Below are positions 1-10,068 of a stretch of 64,000 nucleotides of DNA, one piece after another (position 1 is the first letter of the stretch; every line of letters starts with the position of its first letter). The DNA comes from Gigantopelta aegis (Eukaryota > Mollusca > Gastropoda > Neomphalida > Peltospiridae). The stretch is from positions 28,562,207 through 28,626,206 of the forward strand of contig NC_054704.1 of NCBI RefSeq assembly GCF_016097555.1, given 5' to 3'. A program made the translations under genes and the position numbers. The notes under the pieces are model-generated. The model saw nothing but the letters and a program-made list of their open reading frames with translations. It was not told the origin of the DNA and made no database searches.

Positions 1-212
1 ATTCATAAATCACACATAAAACAATATCTTATGTAAACTAGACAATAAATTAGTTTATTCCAATGATGTGTCATTCTTCAATTTTCTTCACTCTGAACCC
101 TCACCTCCGTCCAGGACAGACAACCCATAGTGTGTGTGTGTGTGTGTGTGTGTGTGTTGAACACTGCCTGTTTGAACCTTGAGTTTAAGCACAAAAATAA
201 TGTTAAAATTAA
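1..212. repeat. Duplicated LINE flank with (GT)n microsatellite, copy 1
   Basis: Matches 2688-2903 except for GT-tract length (130-157 versus 2817-2849). Continues beyond the left window edge. Confidence 0.85.
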
Positions 213-2034
213 ATGAATGAATGAATGTTTAACGACACCCCAGCACGAAAAATACATCGGCTATGGTTAATGCAACCCAATGTGATGATCAACATCAATA
301 TAAAAATTCAACAGGTCAATAAAAACAGTGTAAAGGACTGTGTAAAAATACAAATATCAGAGATAGATATAATTAAAATTTAGAATAAAACTCAGTGTCA
401 CGTAAAAATTGTGAAATAATTTCTGGATGGAATCGAAATGATTCCATCACATTTCTTTGTCCAAATAAATCTTTTCGCGTTTCTTTCAGAAACTGACACT
501 CCACCAAAAATGTGGCGCACAGTCAGAAGACGCTGACAATGCTCACACTGAGGCGGAGGATCCTTCTTCAAGATAAATGAATGAGTCAAGTAAGTGTGAC
601 CGATGCGGGCACAACACAAGACGATTTCATCCTTCCTGCACTGTCTATAGGAGGACTGCCACTATCCCAAGACTGGCTTGATAGCATGAAGCTTGTTCGC
701 AACCTCACGGTCCCAATCACATTGCCAAGTGGAAAAGATAAATTGGTTGATACAATATTTAAAATCAGTATAAGGTACACCAACCCCGGCATGAGGCAAA
801 TCCAAAGCAGACTTGGCAGCTGAATCTGCCTTTTCATTACCCCTGACGCCAACATGGCTGGGTACCCAACAAAATACAACGTCTTTATTGGTAATAGATA
901 AAAAGACACACTTTCGTATCACCATCCCACTTAAGGGATGGTCCAGCTTCATATTTCGTAAAGCTTGAAGACACGAAAGTGAGTCTGTAAAATAATAAAT
1001 TTGGATGCACTAGAATCCTTTAGTTCTTCCAAGGCTTTAATGACTGCCCAAACTTCAGCACTAAAAATCGATGCTGAGTTAGGCAGTCTCATGGAAAGTA
1101 TTGTGTCTGATGGAAAAACTGTAGCACAAGCCACAGAATTTCCATCCCGTGATCCATCTGTATACACAGGAATGTAATCACGGTACTTTTCTTGAATTTC
1201 CATGAAAAACTGTTTATAAATAACAACATCTGTGCGATCTTTCTTCAGATGCGCCAGATCAAACACAATTTTAGGTGGTGTAATACACCAGGGTGGTAAA
1301 ACAAAATATGAAGGAGTTTCCAAAGTGTCAGTTAAATCAATGTTTGAAAGCGACAAAAAACGCTTAATGCGAAGACTAAATGTACGAATAGCATTTAGCC
1401 TTGCATCAAACAACTTCATATATTTGTTGTCAAACACCGCATCATGTGTTGGATGTGTTGGTAAAGATTTAATCTTGGCAGCATACTGCAGAGAAAGCTT
1501 TGCACGTCTAGCACCCAAACAAGGTTCGTGTGCATCAACATACAAGCTCTCTACAGGAGATGTTCTAAATGCACCAAGACATAGCCTAAGTCCTTGATTG
1601 TGTATAGGATCTAGCATCTGCAAATAAGACTTGCGTGCCGACCCATACACAATGCATCCATTATCTAGTTTAGACCTCACAGGAGATCTATACAGACGAA
1701 GCATAACCTTTCGGTCTGCTCCCCATTCTGTATTACCAATAACTTTTAAATATTGAGAGCTTTCAGCCCTTCTTTTTAACATATTTGAGATGGGGCATAA
1801 AAGATAGCTTCCTGTCAAATATAACCCCCAGAAATTTAGTCTCTTCCACAACTGGAATTGGATTTTTTTGTCCAAAAACAACTGTGGGTCTAAGTGGAGA
1901 CCTCTTTTCTGGCAGATATGCATACAAACCGTTTTTTGCCTTTGAGAATCGAAGCCATTGTCAGTTGCCCATTGATGAAGTTTATTCAAACAAAGCTGCA
2001 ACTTACGTTCAGTGATACTCATGTTGGACGATCA
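213..2034 (-). mobile_element. Second copy of the LINE 3' part (5'-truncated or duplicated)
   Basis: Near-identical to 2904-4725 of the full-length LINE: end of RT, RNase H and tail. It carries the same in-frame TAG but different homopolymer indels (for example at about 1295, 510 and 1865). The 207 bp left of it (1-207) also match the non-LINE flank 2688-2895 including a (GT)n tract, so this is a duplication of flank plus element rather than an independent insertion. Confidence 0.85.
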
Positions 2035-2687
2035 TACAGCACTTTATATTCGAAGCAAGATTATTTAGCCTAAGAACATGTTAAGTTTTATTTATTACAG
2101 ATTTAGACTAGCCGACAGCTTAATAATATGGCTACAAACGCAGGATGTTTCTCTTTATTATAAACTCATGACGGTTTATTATGCGCAGGATCATAAGGTA
2201 CTTCGTTTGAATGTAGGAAGCAAGTATATTATGTAATGCCTCAGACAACGTCTAAGTTAATGTTTCACTGCTTTTGGTCTTAAACCATTCCGATGTAAAC
2301 TTTAGTAGGACCATTTTTCACAACCATTTTACCATCTGATACTAGATATAGGTAACTTCGTTTGAATGTTGGAAGCTAGCATATTAAGTCCTTATGCCTC
2401 GGACGACGAACAATCAACAAAAGTAACAAGCCAAGCCTGAATTTACGCCGAAATAATTAAACCGGTTGAATGAAAAAGAAGAATTTAGGGGCCCTTGTGG
2501 TTATAACACTTAAGTACCTTGGATGAATCGCAAATAGCACATATGCATATAGTTAATGATCATTTCTTTCTAGTTTGCTTTTCTGTAATTGTACAGTATA
2601 TTTAGATTCTCACATATATAAAGATGTTGGTATAACACCAAGAACAGGAAACCAAATAGACAATTCAATGATTAGCAAAAATACTGA
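2035..2687. other. Spacer between LINE copies with degenerate internal repeat
   Basis: No gene seen. Holds a diverged direct repeat of about 55 bp (about 2200-2255 and 2347-2413, sharing ACTTCGTTTGAATGT and TATGCCTC / AATGCCTC). Confidence 0.5.
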
Positions 2688-2814
2688 ATTCATAAATCAC
2701 ACATAAAACAATATCTTATGTAAACTAGACAATAAATTAGTTTATTCCAATGATGTGTCATTCTTCAATTTTCTTCACTCTGAACCCTCACCTCCGTCCA
2801 GGACAGACAACCCA

Positions 2815-2849
<35 letters not shown>

Positions 2850-2903
2850 GAACACTGCCTGTTTGAACCTTGAGTTTAAGCACAAAAATAATGTTAAAAT
2901 TAA
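2688..2903. repeat. Duplicated LINE flank with (GT)n microsatellite, copy 2
   Basis: Counterpart of 1-212; ends with the TGTTAAAATTAA target duplication of the full-length LINE. Confidence 0.85.
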
Positions 2904-3063
2904 ATGAATGAATGAATGTTTAACGACACCCCAGCACGAAAAATACATCGGCTATGGTTAATGCAACCCAATGTGATGATCAACATCAATATAAAAATTC
3001 AACAGGTCAATAAAAACAGTGTAAAGGACTGTGTAAAAATACAAATATCAGAGATAGATATAA

Positions 3064-3351
3064 TTAAAATTTAGAATAAAACTCAGTGTCACGTAAAAAT
3101 TGTGAAATAATTTCTGGATGGAATCGAAATGATTCCATCACATTTCTTTGTCCAAATAAATCTTTTCGCGTTTCTTTCAGAAACTGACACTCCACCAAAA
3201 TGTGGCGCACAGTCAGAAGACGCTGACAATGCTCACACTGAGGCGGAGGATCCTTCTTCAAGATAAATGAATGAGTCAAGTAAGTGTGACCGATGCGGGC
3301 ACAACACAAGACGATTTCATCCTTCCTGCACTGTCTATAGGAGGACTGCCA
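3064..3351 (-). pseudogene. LINE ORF2 C-terminal CCHC-like tail
   Basis: After the TAG the frame continues WQSSYRQCRKDEIVLCCARI and GHTYLTHSFILKKDPPPQCE HCQ... with C..C, H and C residues (QCEHCQRL, VRHILVECQF), the usual C-terminal zinc-binding module that closes ORF2 in I/Nimb-type LINEs. Confidence 0.75.
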
Positions 3352-3957
3352 CTATCCCAAGACTGGCTTGATAGCATGAAGCTTGTTCGCAACCTCACGG
3401 TCCCAATCACGTTGCCAAGTGGAAAAGATAAATTGGTTGATACAATATTTAAAATCAGTATAAGGTACACCAACCCCGGCATGAGGCAAATCCAAAGCAG
3501 ACTTGGCAGCTGAATCTGCCTTTTCATTACCCCTGACGCCAACATGGCTGGGTACCCAACAAAATACAACGTCTTTATTGGTAATAGATAAAAAGACACA
3601 CTTTCGTATCACCATCCCACTTAAGGGATGGTCCAGCTTCATATTTCGTAAAGCTTGAAGACACGAAAGTGAGTCTGTAAAAATAATAAATTTGGATGCA
3701 CTAGAATCCTTTAGTTCTTCCAAGGCTTTAATGACTGCCCAAACTTCAGCACTAAAAATCGATGCTGAGTTAGGCAGTCTCATGGAAAGTATTGTGTCTG
3801 ATGGAAAAACTGTAGCACAAGCCACAGAATTTCCATCCCGTGATCCATCTGTATACACAGGAATGTAATCACGGTACTTTTCTTGAATTTCCATGAAAAA
3901 CTGTTTATAAATAACAACATCTGTGCGATCTTTCTTCAGATGCGCCAGATCAAACAC
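3352..3957 (-). CDS. LINE RNase H domain (continuation of ORF2 after a frameshift)
   Basis: Type I RNase H with its acidic residues: VYTDGSRDGN (D), SAEVWAVIKALEEL (E), IFTDSLSCLQAL (D) and WVPSHVGVRGNEKADSAAK (H/D). RNase H downstream of RT is diagnostic of the I superfamily. Terminated by an in-frame TAG after KPVLG that is also present in the copy at 1-2034. Confidence 0.88.
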   Translation of the reverse strand: MFDLAHLKKDRTDVVIYKQFFMEIQEKYRDYIPVYTDGSRDGNSVACATVFPSDTILSMRLPNSASIFSAEVWAVIKALEELKDSSASKFIIFTDSLSCLQALRNMKLDHPLSGMVIRKCVFLSITNKDVVFCWVPSHVGVRGNEKADSAAKSALDLPHAGVGVPYTDFKYCINQFIFSTWQRDWDREVANKLHAIKPVLG

Positions 3958-6761
3958 AATTTTAGGTGGTGTAATACACCAGGGTGGTTAAAAACAAAAT
4001 ATGAAGGAGTTTCCAAAGTGTCAGTTAAATCAATGTTTGAAAGCGACAAAAAACGCTTAATGCGAAGACTAAATGTACGAATAGCATTTAGCCTTGCATC
4101 AAACAACTTCATATATTTGTTGTCAAACACCGCATCATGTGTTGGATGTGTTGGTAAAGATTTAATCTTGGCAGCATACTGCAGAGAAAGCTTTGCACGT
4201 CTAGCACCCAAACAAGGTTCGTGTGCATCAACATACAAGCTCTCTACAGGAGATGTTCTAAATGCACCAAGACATAGCCTAAGTCCTTGATTGTGTATAG
4301 GATCTAGCATCTGCAAATAAGACTTGCGTGCCGACCCATACACAATGCATCCATTATCTAGTTTAGACCTCACAGGAGATCTATACAGACGAAGCATAAC
4401 CTTTCGGTCTGCTCCCCATTCTGTATTACCAATAACTTTTAAAATATTGAGAGCTTTCAAGCCCTTCTTTTTAACATATTTGAGATGGGGCATAAAAGAT
4501 AGCTTCCTGTCAAATATAACCCCCAGAAATTTAGTCTCTTCCACAACTGGAATTGGATTTTTGTCCAAAAACAACTGTGGGTCTAAGTGGAGACCTCTTT
4601 TCTGGCAGATATGCATACAAACCGTTTTTGCCTTTGAGAATCGAAAGCCATTGTCAGTTGCCCATTGATGAAGTTTATTCAAACAAAGCTGCAACTTACG
4701 TTCAGTGATACTCATGTTGGACGATCTGTAACAAATCTGAAAATCATCGACATATAACGAGCAATCTACACCAGGTGTTAAACACTGGGAGATGCTGTTA
4801 ATTTTCACAGAAAATAAAGTTACAGACAGGATACTACCTGGAGGCACACTCATCTCCTGTGGGTGAATGTTGGACAATGTCGACCCCACCCGAACTTTAA
4901 AAGATCTATCTTTTAAAAATTGTGAAATAAAAACTGGAAGTCGACCTCTCAGGCCCATGCCATGGAGGTCGTTTAAAATCCCATACTTCCACGTGGTATC
5001 GTAAGCTTTCTCCAAATCAAAAAACACTGAAACCAAGTGCTGATTATGGATGAAAGCTTCCCTACAAAACGTTTCAAATCTAACAAGATGATCAACCGTG
5101 CTACGTCTAGATCTGAATCCACATTGCACGTTAGTGAGCAATTTGTGAGATTCAAGATACCAGACAAGTCTACGATTGATCATGCGTTCCATGGTTTTAC
5201 AAATGCAACTTGTCAAAGCGATAGGGCGATAACTAGTAGGATTGCTTGGATCCTTACCAGGCTTGGGAATAGGAATAATAATAGCTTTCCTCCAATCAGA
5301 AGGAAAATCTCCAGAAATCCAGATGTTATTAAAAATATTCAAAAGAACCATCAAAGATGATTCAGGTAAATGTTTTAATAACTGATAATGAATTTCATCC
5401 GGTCCTACTGAAGTAACATGGGCTCTACGAAGAGCATCCTGCAATTCCTCCATAGAGAAATGCCTGTTGTACACTTCAGCATTTTCGGATGAAAAATTAA
5501 TGGACTGCTTTTCAGCTTTAGTTCGGACAGATGTAAAGGCATCTGTACTGAAAGCAGAAGATGAGTTATGAGAAAAGTTGTCTGCCAAGGCATTGGCAAT
5601 GTCACGATGAGCCGTGACATCCGTGTCATGGACAGACAAATGATGCACTGTATTACTGGATTCTTTACCTTTGATTTTACGGATCCTATTCCAGACAGAT
5701 TTCTCTGATGTTTGTGAATTCAACTTGGAGACAAACGTTCTCCAAGATGTTTTCTTACTCTGTCTAATCTCTCTGCGAGCCTTAGCCCTAGCAATACGAA
5801 ATGCATCCAGGTTGTCTGCTGTAGGTTCACGTTTGAACCGCTCAAGCAACCTGTTTCGCTCTTTGAATGCATCTTTGCACGTATCATTAAACCATGGTTT
5901 ATTGAAACGCTTTGGCACTGCCGAAGTCTTAGGAATAGTTTCATCTGCAATGTCCTTCAAGATGGAAGTGAACAAAGACATGGGATCATCAGCATCAGTA
6001 ATGGCAAATTGTTGCAGACGGGTGCTGCACAGATGCTGAAACTGACTCCAATTTGCCTTCGCCAACTTCCACCTTTGAACCCTTTCAAGTGATGGTGGTC
6101 CATCATTCTCCAAAATAATGGGAAAGTGGTCACTACCACAAAGGTCTGAACCAACTTTCCAGGAGAAATCAACAAAAAGTGATGGACTACAAAGAGTTAA
6201 ATCTATGGAAGTGAAAGATCCACTTGCAGAATGAAAATATGTACGACTTTTATCATTAAATAAAAGTAAGTCGTTTTTGAGAATTAAGTCTTCCAATTGT
6301 TTACCTCTAATATTGATATCCTCGCATCCCCACAAAGTGTGGTGACCATTAAAATCTCCCATAATAATAAAGGGAGTAGGGAGCTGATCAATAAGATCTT
6401 GAAAATCCCTAGGATTAAAATTAAAATGATTACGAGGTGGCAAGTAAACTGAGCACAGAGTAACAGTTTTATGAGCCGTGACTTTGACTGACACAGCTTG
6501 TAAATTGGTATTTAATGTTACTGAACTCTGAGGAATGTTTTCATTAACAAGAATGGAAACACCCCCAGATGCCCTATTTTCAGTTTCTTGAAATTTATGA
6601 TAGAGGCTAAATCCTCTCATGGTAATATGATCAGTGTCCTTCAAGAAAGTTTCTTGAAGACACACCGAAATAGGATTATGTTTTTGAATTAAAAGACTTA
6701 ATTCATCAAAATTGGGCCTAAGCCCACGGCAGTTCCACTGCAGGAATTTATTTGCCATCAT
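3936..6761 (-). CDS. LINE ORF2, endonuclease and reverse transcriptase (frameshifted at the end)
   Basis: 941 residues. APE endonuclease motifs: FLQWNCRGLRPNF, VCLQETFL, GDFNGHHTLWG, SIDLTLCSP, GSDHFPI. Reverse transcriptase: SYRPIALTSCICKTMERMIN, QCGFRSRRSTVDHL, FFDLEKAYDTTW and the catalytic YVDD box (SLYVDDFQIC). Nicks target DNA and primes cDNA synthesis (TPRT). The reading frame leaves the true path near 3985, where two extra bases occur relative to the copy at 1-2034; RNase H then continues in another frame at 3352-3957. Start overlaps ORF1 by 14 nt, as usual in such bicistronic LINEs. Confidence 0.9.
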   Translation of the reverse strand: MMANKFLQWNCRGLRPNFDELSLLIQKHNPISVCLQETFLKDTDHITMRGFSLYHKFQETENRASGGVSILVNENIPQSSVTLNTNLQAVSVKVTAHKTVTLCSVYLPPRNHFNFNPRDFQDLIDQLPTPFIIMGDFNGHHTLWGCEDINIRGKQLEDLILKNDLLLFNDKSRTYFHSASGSFTSIDLTLCSPSLFVDFSWKVGSDLCGSDHFPIILENDGPPSLERVQRWKLAKANWSQFQHLCSTRLQQFAITDADDPMSLFTSILKDIADETIPKTSAVPKRFNKPWFNDTCKDAFKERNRLLERFKREPTADNLDAFRIARAKARREIRQSKKTSWRTFVSKLNSQTSEKSVWNRIRKIKGKESSNTVHHLSVHDTDVTAHRDIANALADNFSHNSSSAFSTDAFTSVRTKAEKQSINFSSENAEVYNRHFSMEELQDALRRAHVTSVGPDEIHYQLLKHLPESSLMVLLNIFNNIWISGDFPSDWRKAIIIPIPKPGKDPSNPTSYRPIALTSCICKTMERMINRRLVWYLESHKLLTNVQCGFRSRRSTVDHLVRFETFCREAFIHNQHLVSVFFDLEKAYDTTWKYGILNDLHGMGLRGRLPVFISQFLKDRSFKVRVGSTLSNIHPQEMSVPPGSILSVTLFSVKINSISQCLTPGVDCSLYVDDFQICYRSSNMSITERKLQLCLNKLHQWATDNGFRFSKAKTVCMHICQKRGLHLDPQLFLDKNPIPVVEETKFLGVIFDRKLSFMPHLKYVKKKGLKALNILKVIGNTEWGADRKVMLRLYRSPVRSKLDNGCIVYGSARKSYLQMLDPIHNQGLRLCLGAFRTSPVESLYVDAHEPCLGARRAKLSLQYAAKIKSLPTHPTHDAVFDNKYMKLFDARLNAIRTFSLRIKRFLSLSNIDLTDTLETPSYFVFNHPGVLHHLKLCLIWRI

Positions 6762-8106
6762 TTGGGGAAAATATGGGATCTATCTTAATCTTTTCCTTTG
6801 GTTTTGGCCGTGGTGGTTTTCGTGGCTGTGAATAATCCTGAGAGGAATCATCCATGCCATCACTCACATCCATCTCCAAAGGATCAAAAGGATTGCTAAC
6901 CGGGACAGATCTTAGCTCTATCTTCTTGAGCCGTCCCCACAAGGGGCCCTGTTTAGATTGTGAATCTCTTTTTGTTGTAGAGACACTAGGACCTGGCACC
7001 CTAGTGCTCGTCTTAGATGGTGGATTCTGGGAATCCAAAGACACTTGAGTCATTTGTTCTTTCTTCTTCTGAACAGCTTCATTTTGCCGTACAGCTGCTT
7101 TTGCTGTCTGTCTTTCAGCTTTTTCAATATCCGAAAAAAAATTGAACTTTTTCTCGTTATAAGTCCATGTTATATCAGTATTTACTGAAACACTTCTGGT
7201 GGACACCTTAACAGCAGCAGCATAAGAATGCCCTGCTGCAACTGGTGATGCGTTCTCCACCAGTTTCCTTGCATCAGGAAAAGATATGTGTTTCTCGACC
7301 TTTACCTGCTGAACCTTCTTTTCCAGTTTCCATCTCGCACACTCTCTAGAATATGCGAAATGGGATCCCTTGCAATTGATGCATTTGATGTCATTTTTGC
7401 ATGACTTGCTCTCATGATCAATCTGACCACAGCGAGCACAAGTCAGCTTATTGCGACAAGAGTTTTGACCATGTCCATATTTTTGACACTTGAAACAACG
7501 CAAGGGATTAGGAATGTAAGGCTCAACAGGTATATTTAAATACCCAGCCTTAACTGATTTTGGAAGGATTGGTTTTCTGAACGTTAGGATAAAGGTATTC
7601 GTAGGAATTAACTCATTATTCCTACGAACATTTATCCTCTTGACTCCTGAAACATCCTGTGATGACAAATTTTCACAAATTTCAACATTGCTTACTCCCT
7701 CCAAATCACGTGAACGGTTCACTCCCTTTGACGAGTTCAAAGACGAATGAGGTGTTACAGTTATTCGGATATTGCAAAAGCTAGTTGATTTTAGGAAACA
7801 CTTAGAATGACTCTCAGTGTTGCATTCAACTAACAACGACCCATTTTTCATTTTTTTTACACTTTTGGATTCACCGGCCAAACCAATGAGCCCTTTCTGT
7901 ATTGCAAAAGGTGAAATCCTTTTCAAGGCTTCGTCATCAGACGAACTGATAACTAAAAACCTTGGCCAGGAGTCTGAAGAAATCACCTTTGATTTCTTTG
8001 TGAAACTAGTAGTCATAGATTCTTCTTCAGATGAAGAAGAATCTGAAACCTCGTTGTGGACCCTTTTCAGGGTCCCATCAAGTGGTTGAAACTTTTGTTT
8101 AACCAT
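6748..8106 (-). CDS. LINE ORF1, gag-like RNA-binding protein
   Basis: 452 residues from the Met giving MVKQKFQPLDGTLKRVHNEV; this start is preferred to one 49 codons upstream because the related LINE at 28.2-29.4 kb starts at the same place (MAKSKSLPFDGTLKRVH). Middle region holds an RRM-like fold candidate (SWPRFLVISSSDDEALKRIS). Three tandem CCHC zinc knuckles follow: CFKCQKYGHGQNSC, CARCGQIDHESKSC, CINCKGSHFAYSREC. C-terminus is proline/lysine rich. ORF1 protein of the I clade binds the element RNA to form the retrotransposition particle. Overlaps ORF2 by 14 nt. Intact. Confidence 0.88.
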   Translation of the reverse strand: MVKQKFQPLDGTLKRVHNEVSDSSSSEEESMTTSFTKKSKVISSDSWPRFLVISSSDDEALKRISPFAIQKGLIGLAGESKSVKKMKNGSLLVECNTESHSKCFLKSTSFCNIRITVTPHSSLNSSKGVNRSRDLEGVSNVEICENLSSQDVSGVKRINVRRNNELIPTNTFILTFRKPILPKSVKAGYLNIPVEPYIPNPLRCFKCQKYGHGQNSCRNKLTCARCGQIDHESKSCKNDIKCINCKGSHFAYSRECARWKLEKKVQQVKVEKHISFPDARKLVENASPVAAGHSYAAAVKVSTRSVSVNTDITWTYNEKKFNFFSDIEKAERQTAKAAVRQNEAVQKKKEQMTQVSLDSQNPPSKTSTRVPGPSVSTTKRDSQSKQGPLWGRLKKIELRSVPVSNPFDPLEMDVSDGMDDSSQDYSQPRKPPRPKPKEKIKIDPIFSPNDGK

Positions 8107-8699
8107 AGTGTGGTTCCAATAATTCATCAACCATGTCCCCACCCACCACGGAGTCCAACAAGGGGACACGATGCTGCGGATAACCAGCAGGCACTCATAC
8201 CAGGGATACATGGTTGATATACTCGGGCAATAATAAAACAATAAATCACCCAATTGACCCTAGCCACCGCCCCAAGAGCAACAAATACACATGGTAAATT
8301 AAACACTGTTTGCTCTTGGCTAGATGAAAGAAACAAAGGTTGTTTGCTCTTGAGCTTGACATGACCAGCCGATTGATCAGGTCGGGCCTCCCTGACCACC
8401 CGTCCGGCTGAACTCCAGGCCAAAGTGGTGTGTTGCTAGAAAACATACCCGCAGATATGCACCCAACTCAACCACCAGGATCCCATCATCCAGCATTACG
8501 AGATGCACCTCACGGCCAACAAGGTGCCTCAAACGAGGATTTGTGCATTTATTGGCCATTCTATAAAAGAATGTTCACCCCTGCACCACGGTCAGGTTAA
8601 TGCACACGCAGGGGGTGTTAAAATTAATGACATTCAGTTTGCATTAGTAAAGGATATTATTGAACGAAATGAACACAGACTGCAGCTTTAGTATGACAT

Positions 8700-8880
8700 T
8701 CAATTCAATTCTTTATTGAATGCAAGGCCATAAGCCCATATATATAAGAACTGATAGATTGACATTTTGGGACCAGTTGTTCAAACGATCAGCCAGCTGT
8801 TTGGGCAACAAAACAAAACAAAAACATTTATTATTGCATTTCCTAAAATATCCCAAAATAACTATTTATACAAGCTCATG
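8700..8880 (-). mobile_element. Short retrotransposed insert in gene C intron 1, 9-bp target duplication
   Basis: A 181-bp insert flanked by a perfect GTATGACAT repeat (8691-8699 and 8881-8889). The matching stretch of gene A intron 1 (about 47481-47550) is uninterrupted. Read on the minus strand it ends in AATAAAGAATTGAATTGA, a LINE/SINE-like tail. Family not recognised. Confidence 0.65.
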
Positions 8881-8899
8881 GTATGACATATATACTTAC

Positions 8900-9075
8900 A
8901 ATCTAAAATTACGATGTGGTCCTGGATTCAACTTGTTGAAGGCATGAAATCCGGTATTTTGGCTAAAATCCTTCCACAGTTCGGAAAAACCCATATCCTT
9001 CTCCTTGCGTTCGTTGTCGTCAACCCAAGCAGACTTCGATTCCTTAAATTTAACCCCGAAGTTTGTTGACGCCAT
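8900..9075 (-). CDS. DEG/ENaC gene C exon 1 (partial gene)
   Basis: ATG to donor GTAAGT, 58 codons plus two bases. Encodes MASTNFGVKFKESKSAWVDD ... GFSELWKDFSQNTGFHAFNK and ends with the same split Phe codon as genes A and B. Very close to gene A exon 1. No exon 2 (TM1) was found between 8900 and position 1; that stretch is occupied by a LINE, so exon 2 is either beyond the left edge or absent. The open frame and intact donor suggest recent duplication, but whether gene C is functional cannot be judged here. Confidence 0.8.
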
Positions 9076-9435
9076 TTGAAAAGTTCAGTTGTTTTTTAGT
9101 TTGGAGACGATAATAACTATAAAATAGATATTTTCCTGGCTGAAATCATTCTCTTTACTGAATGAGTTAACAGTTCGCACTCTTTTAATTCATCTCCGAA
9201 AACCTTTCTCGTATTACGGTTCCGACCACTTCGTTCGAGTACACACCACGAATAACAGATTGAATGGTTTATATCGGTGTCAGTATTGAAGCGCTGTCAC
9301 GCTAAAAGCTCGCAATTCGTATTGTATCAAATAATGCCCAGAGGCTCGACGTCAACCGTCCCATCAGATATGTCAACAACTAACACTGAGTAGATCAATT
9401 GTATGATTTGTTATTTTCTCTTCGATTGAATTGAA
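9076..9435 (-). promoter_or_regulatory. Putative promoter/5' flank of gene C
   Basis: Homologous to the gene A flank at 47724-48170 (shared blocks such as GACGATAA, CGACCACTTCG, ATTGAATGGTTTAT). Ends where a SINE begins. Function inferred from conservation only. Confidence 0.45.
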
Positions 9436-10033
9436 CCGGCCTCGGTGGCGTCGTTGTTAAGCCATCGGACTACAGGCTGGTAGGTATAGGGTTCGCAGCC
9501 CGGTACCGGCACCAACCCAGAGCGAGTTCTTTAGGGCTCAGTGGTTAGAAAAGAAAACAAGAAAGACCTGTTTTATTTAATGACGCACTCAACACATTTT
9601 ATTTACGGTTATATGGCGTCAGACATATGGTTAAGGACCACACCGATATTGAGAGAGGAAACTCGCTGTCGCCACTTCATGGGCTGCTCTTTCCGATTAG
9701 CAGTAAGGGATCTTTTATATGCACCATCCCACAGGCAGGGTAGTACATACCACGGCCTTTGATATACCACTCGTGGTGCACTGGCTGGAACGAGAAATAG
9801 CCCAAAGGGCCTACCGACGGGGATCGATCCCACACCGACCGCGCATCGAGCGAACGCTGTACCACTGGGCTACGTCTCGCCCTCAGTGGTTAGGTGTAAG
9901 ACCACTACATCCTCTTCTTTCTCATTAAACAACTAACCCACTGCCCTGGACAGACAGCCCAGATAGCTGAGATGTGTGCCAAGGACAGTGTGCTTGAACC
10001 TTAATTGGATATAAGGACGAAAATATTATTATT

Positions 10034-10036
<3 letters not shown>
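9436..10036 (+). mobile_element. tRNA-derived SINE (GGTGG-head type), interrupted by another SINE
   Basis: Head CCGGCCTCGGTGGCGTCGTT with B-box-like GGGTTCGCAGCCC; continues after 9893 with GGTGTAAGACCACTACATCC and ends near GTGCTTGAACCTTAATTGG. Broken between by a 333-bp SINE insertion (9549-9881). Confidence 0.75.
9549..9881 (-). mobile_element. tRNA-derived SINE inserted into the SINE at 9436-10036
   Basis: Minus orientation; head GCGAGACGTAGCCCAGTGGT, B-box region GGGATCGATCCCCGTCGG, tail in GTCATTAAATAAAAC. Flanked by a perfect 12-bp duplication CTCAGTGGTTAG at 9537-9548 and 9882-9893. Confidence 0.88.

Positions 10037-10037
<1 letters not shown>

Positions 10038-10066
<29 letters not shown>
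10038..10066. repeat. Poly(C) tract
   Basis: About 29 consecutive C followed by poly(A); likely replication/sequencing-unstable. Confidence 0.9.

Positions 10067-10068
<2 letters not shown>

Larger units (their letters stand above)
2904..8615 (-). mobile_element. Full-length I-superfamily (Nimb-like) LINE with 12-bp target duplication
   Basis: Non-LTR retrotransposon in minus orientation: 5' UTR (about 8107-8615), ORF1 with three CCHC knuckles, ORF2 with APE endonuclease, reverse transcriptase and RNase H, a C-terminal CCHC-like module, and a 3' end in (ATTC)n. Perfect flanking duplication TGTTAAAATTAA at 2892-2903 and 8616-8627 fixes both ends and shows a recent insertion. The RNase H domain after RT places it in the I superfamily; Nimb-like is inferred from mollusc distribution. 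ORF2 carries one frameshift (about 3985) and one in-frame TAG (about 3352), so this copy is not autonomous as assembled. Confidence 0.9.

Noticed and set aside
581-3599. Open frames on the plus strand and in other minus frames across the LINE
   Set aside because: Antisense or shifted shadows of RT and RNase H; no independent motif.
1-8899. Gene C exon 2 in the left part of the window
   Set aside because: No FPAVTIC, GLCYTFN or TM1-like sequence found; region is LINE and spacer.
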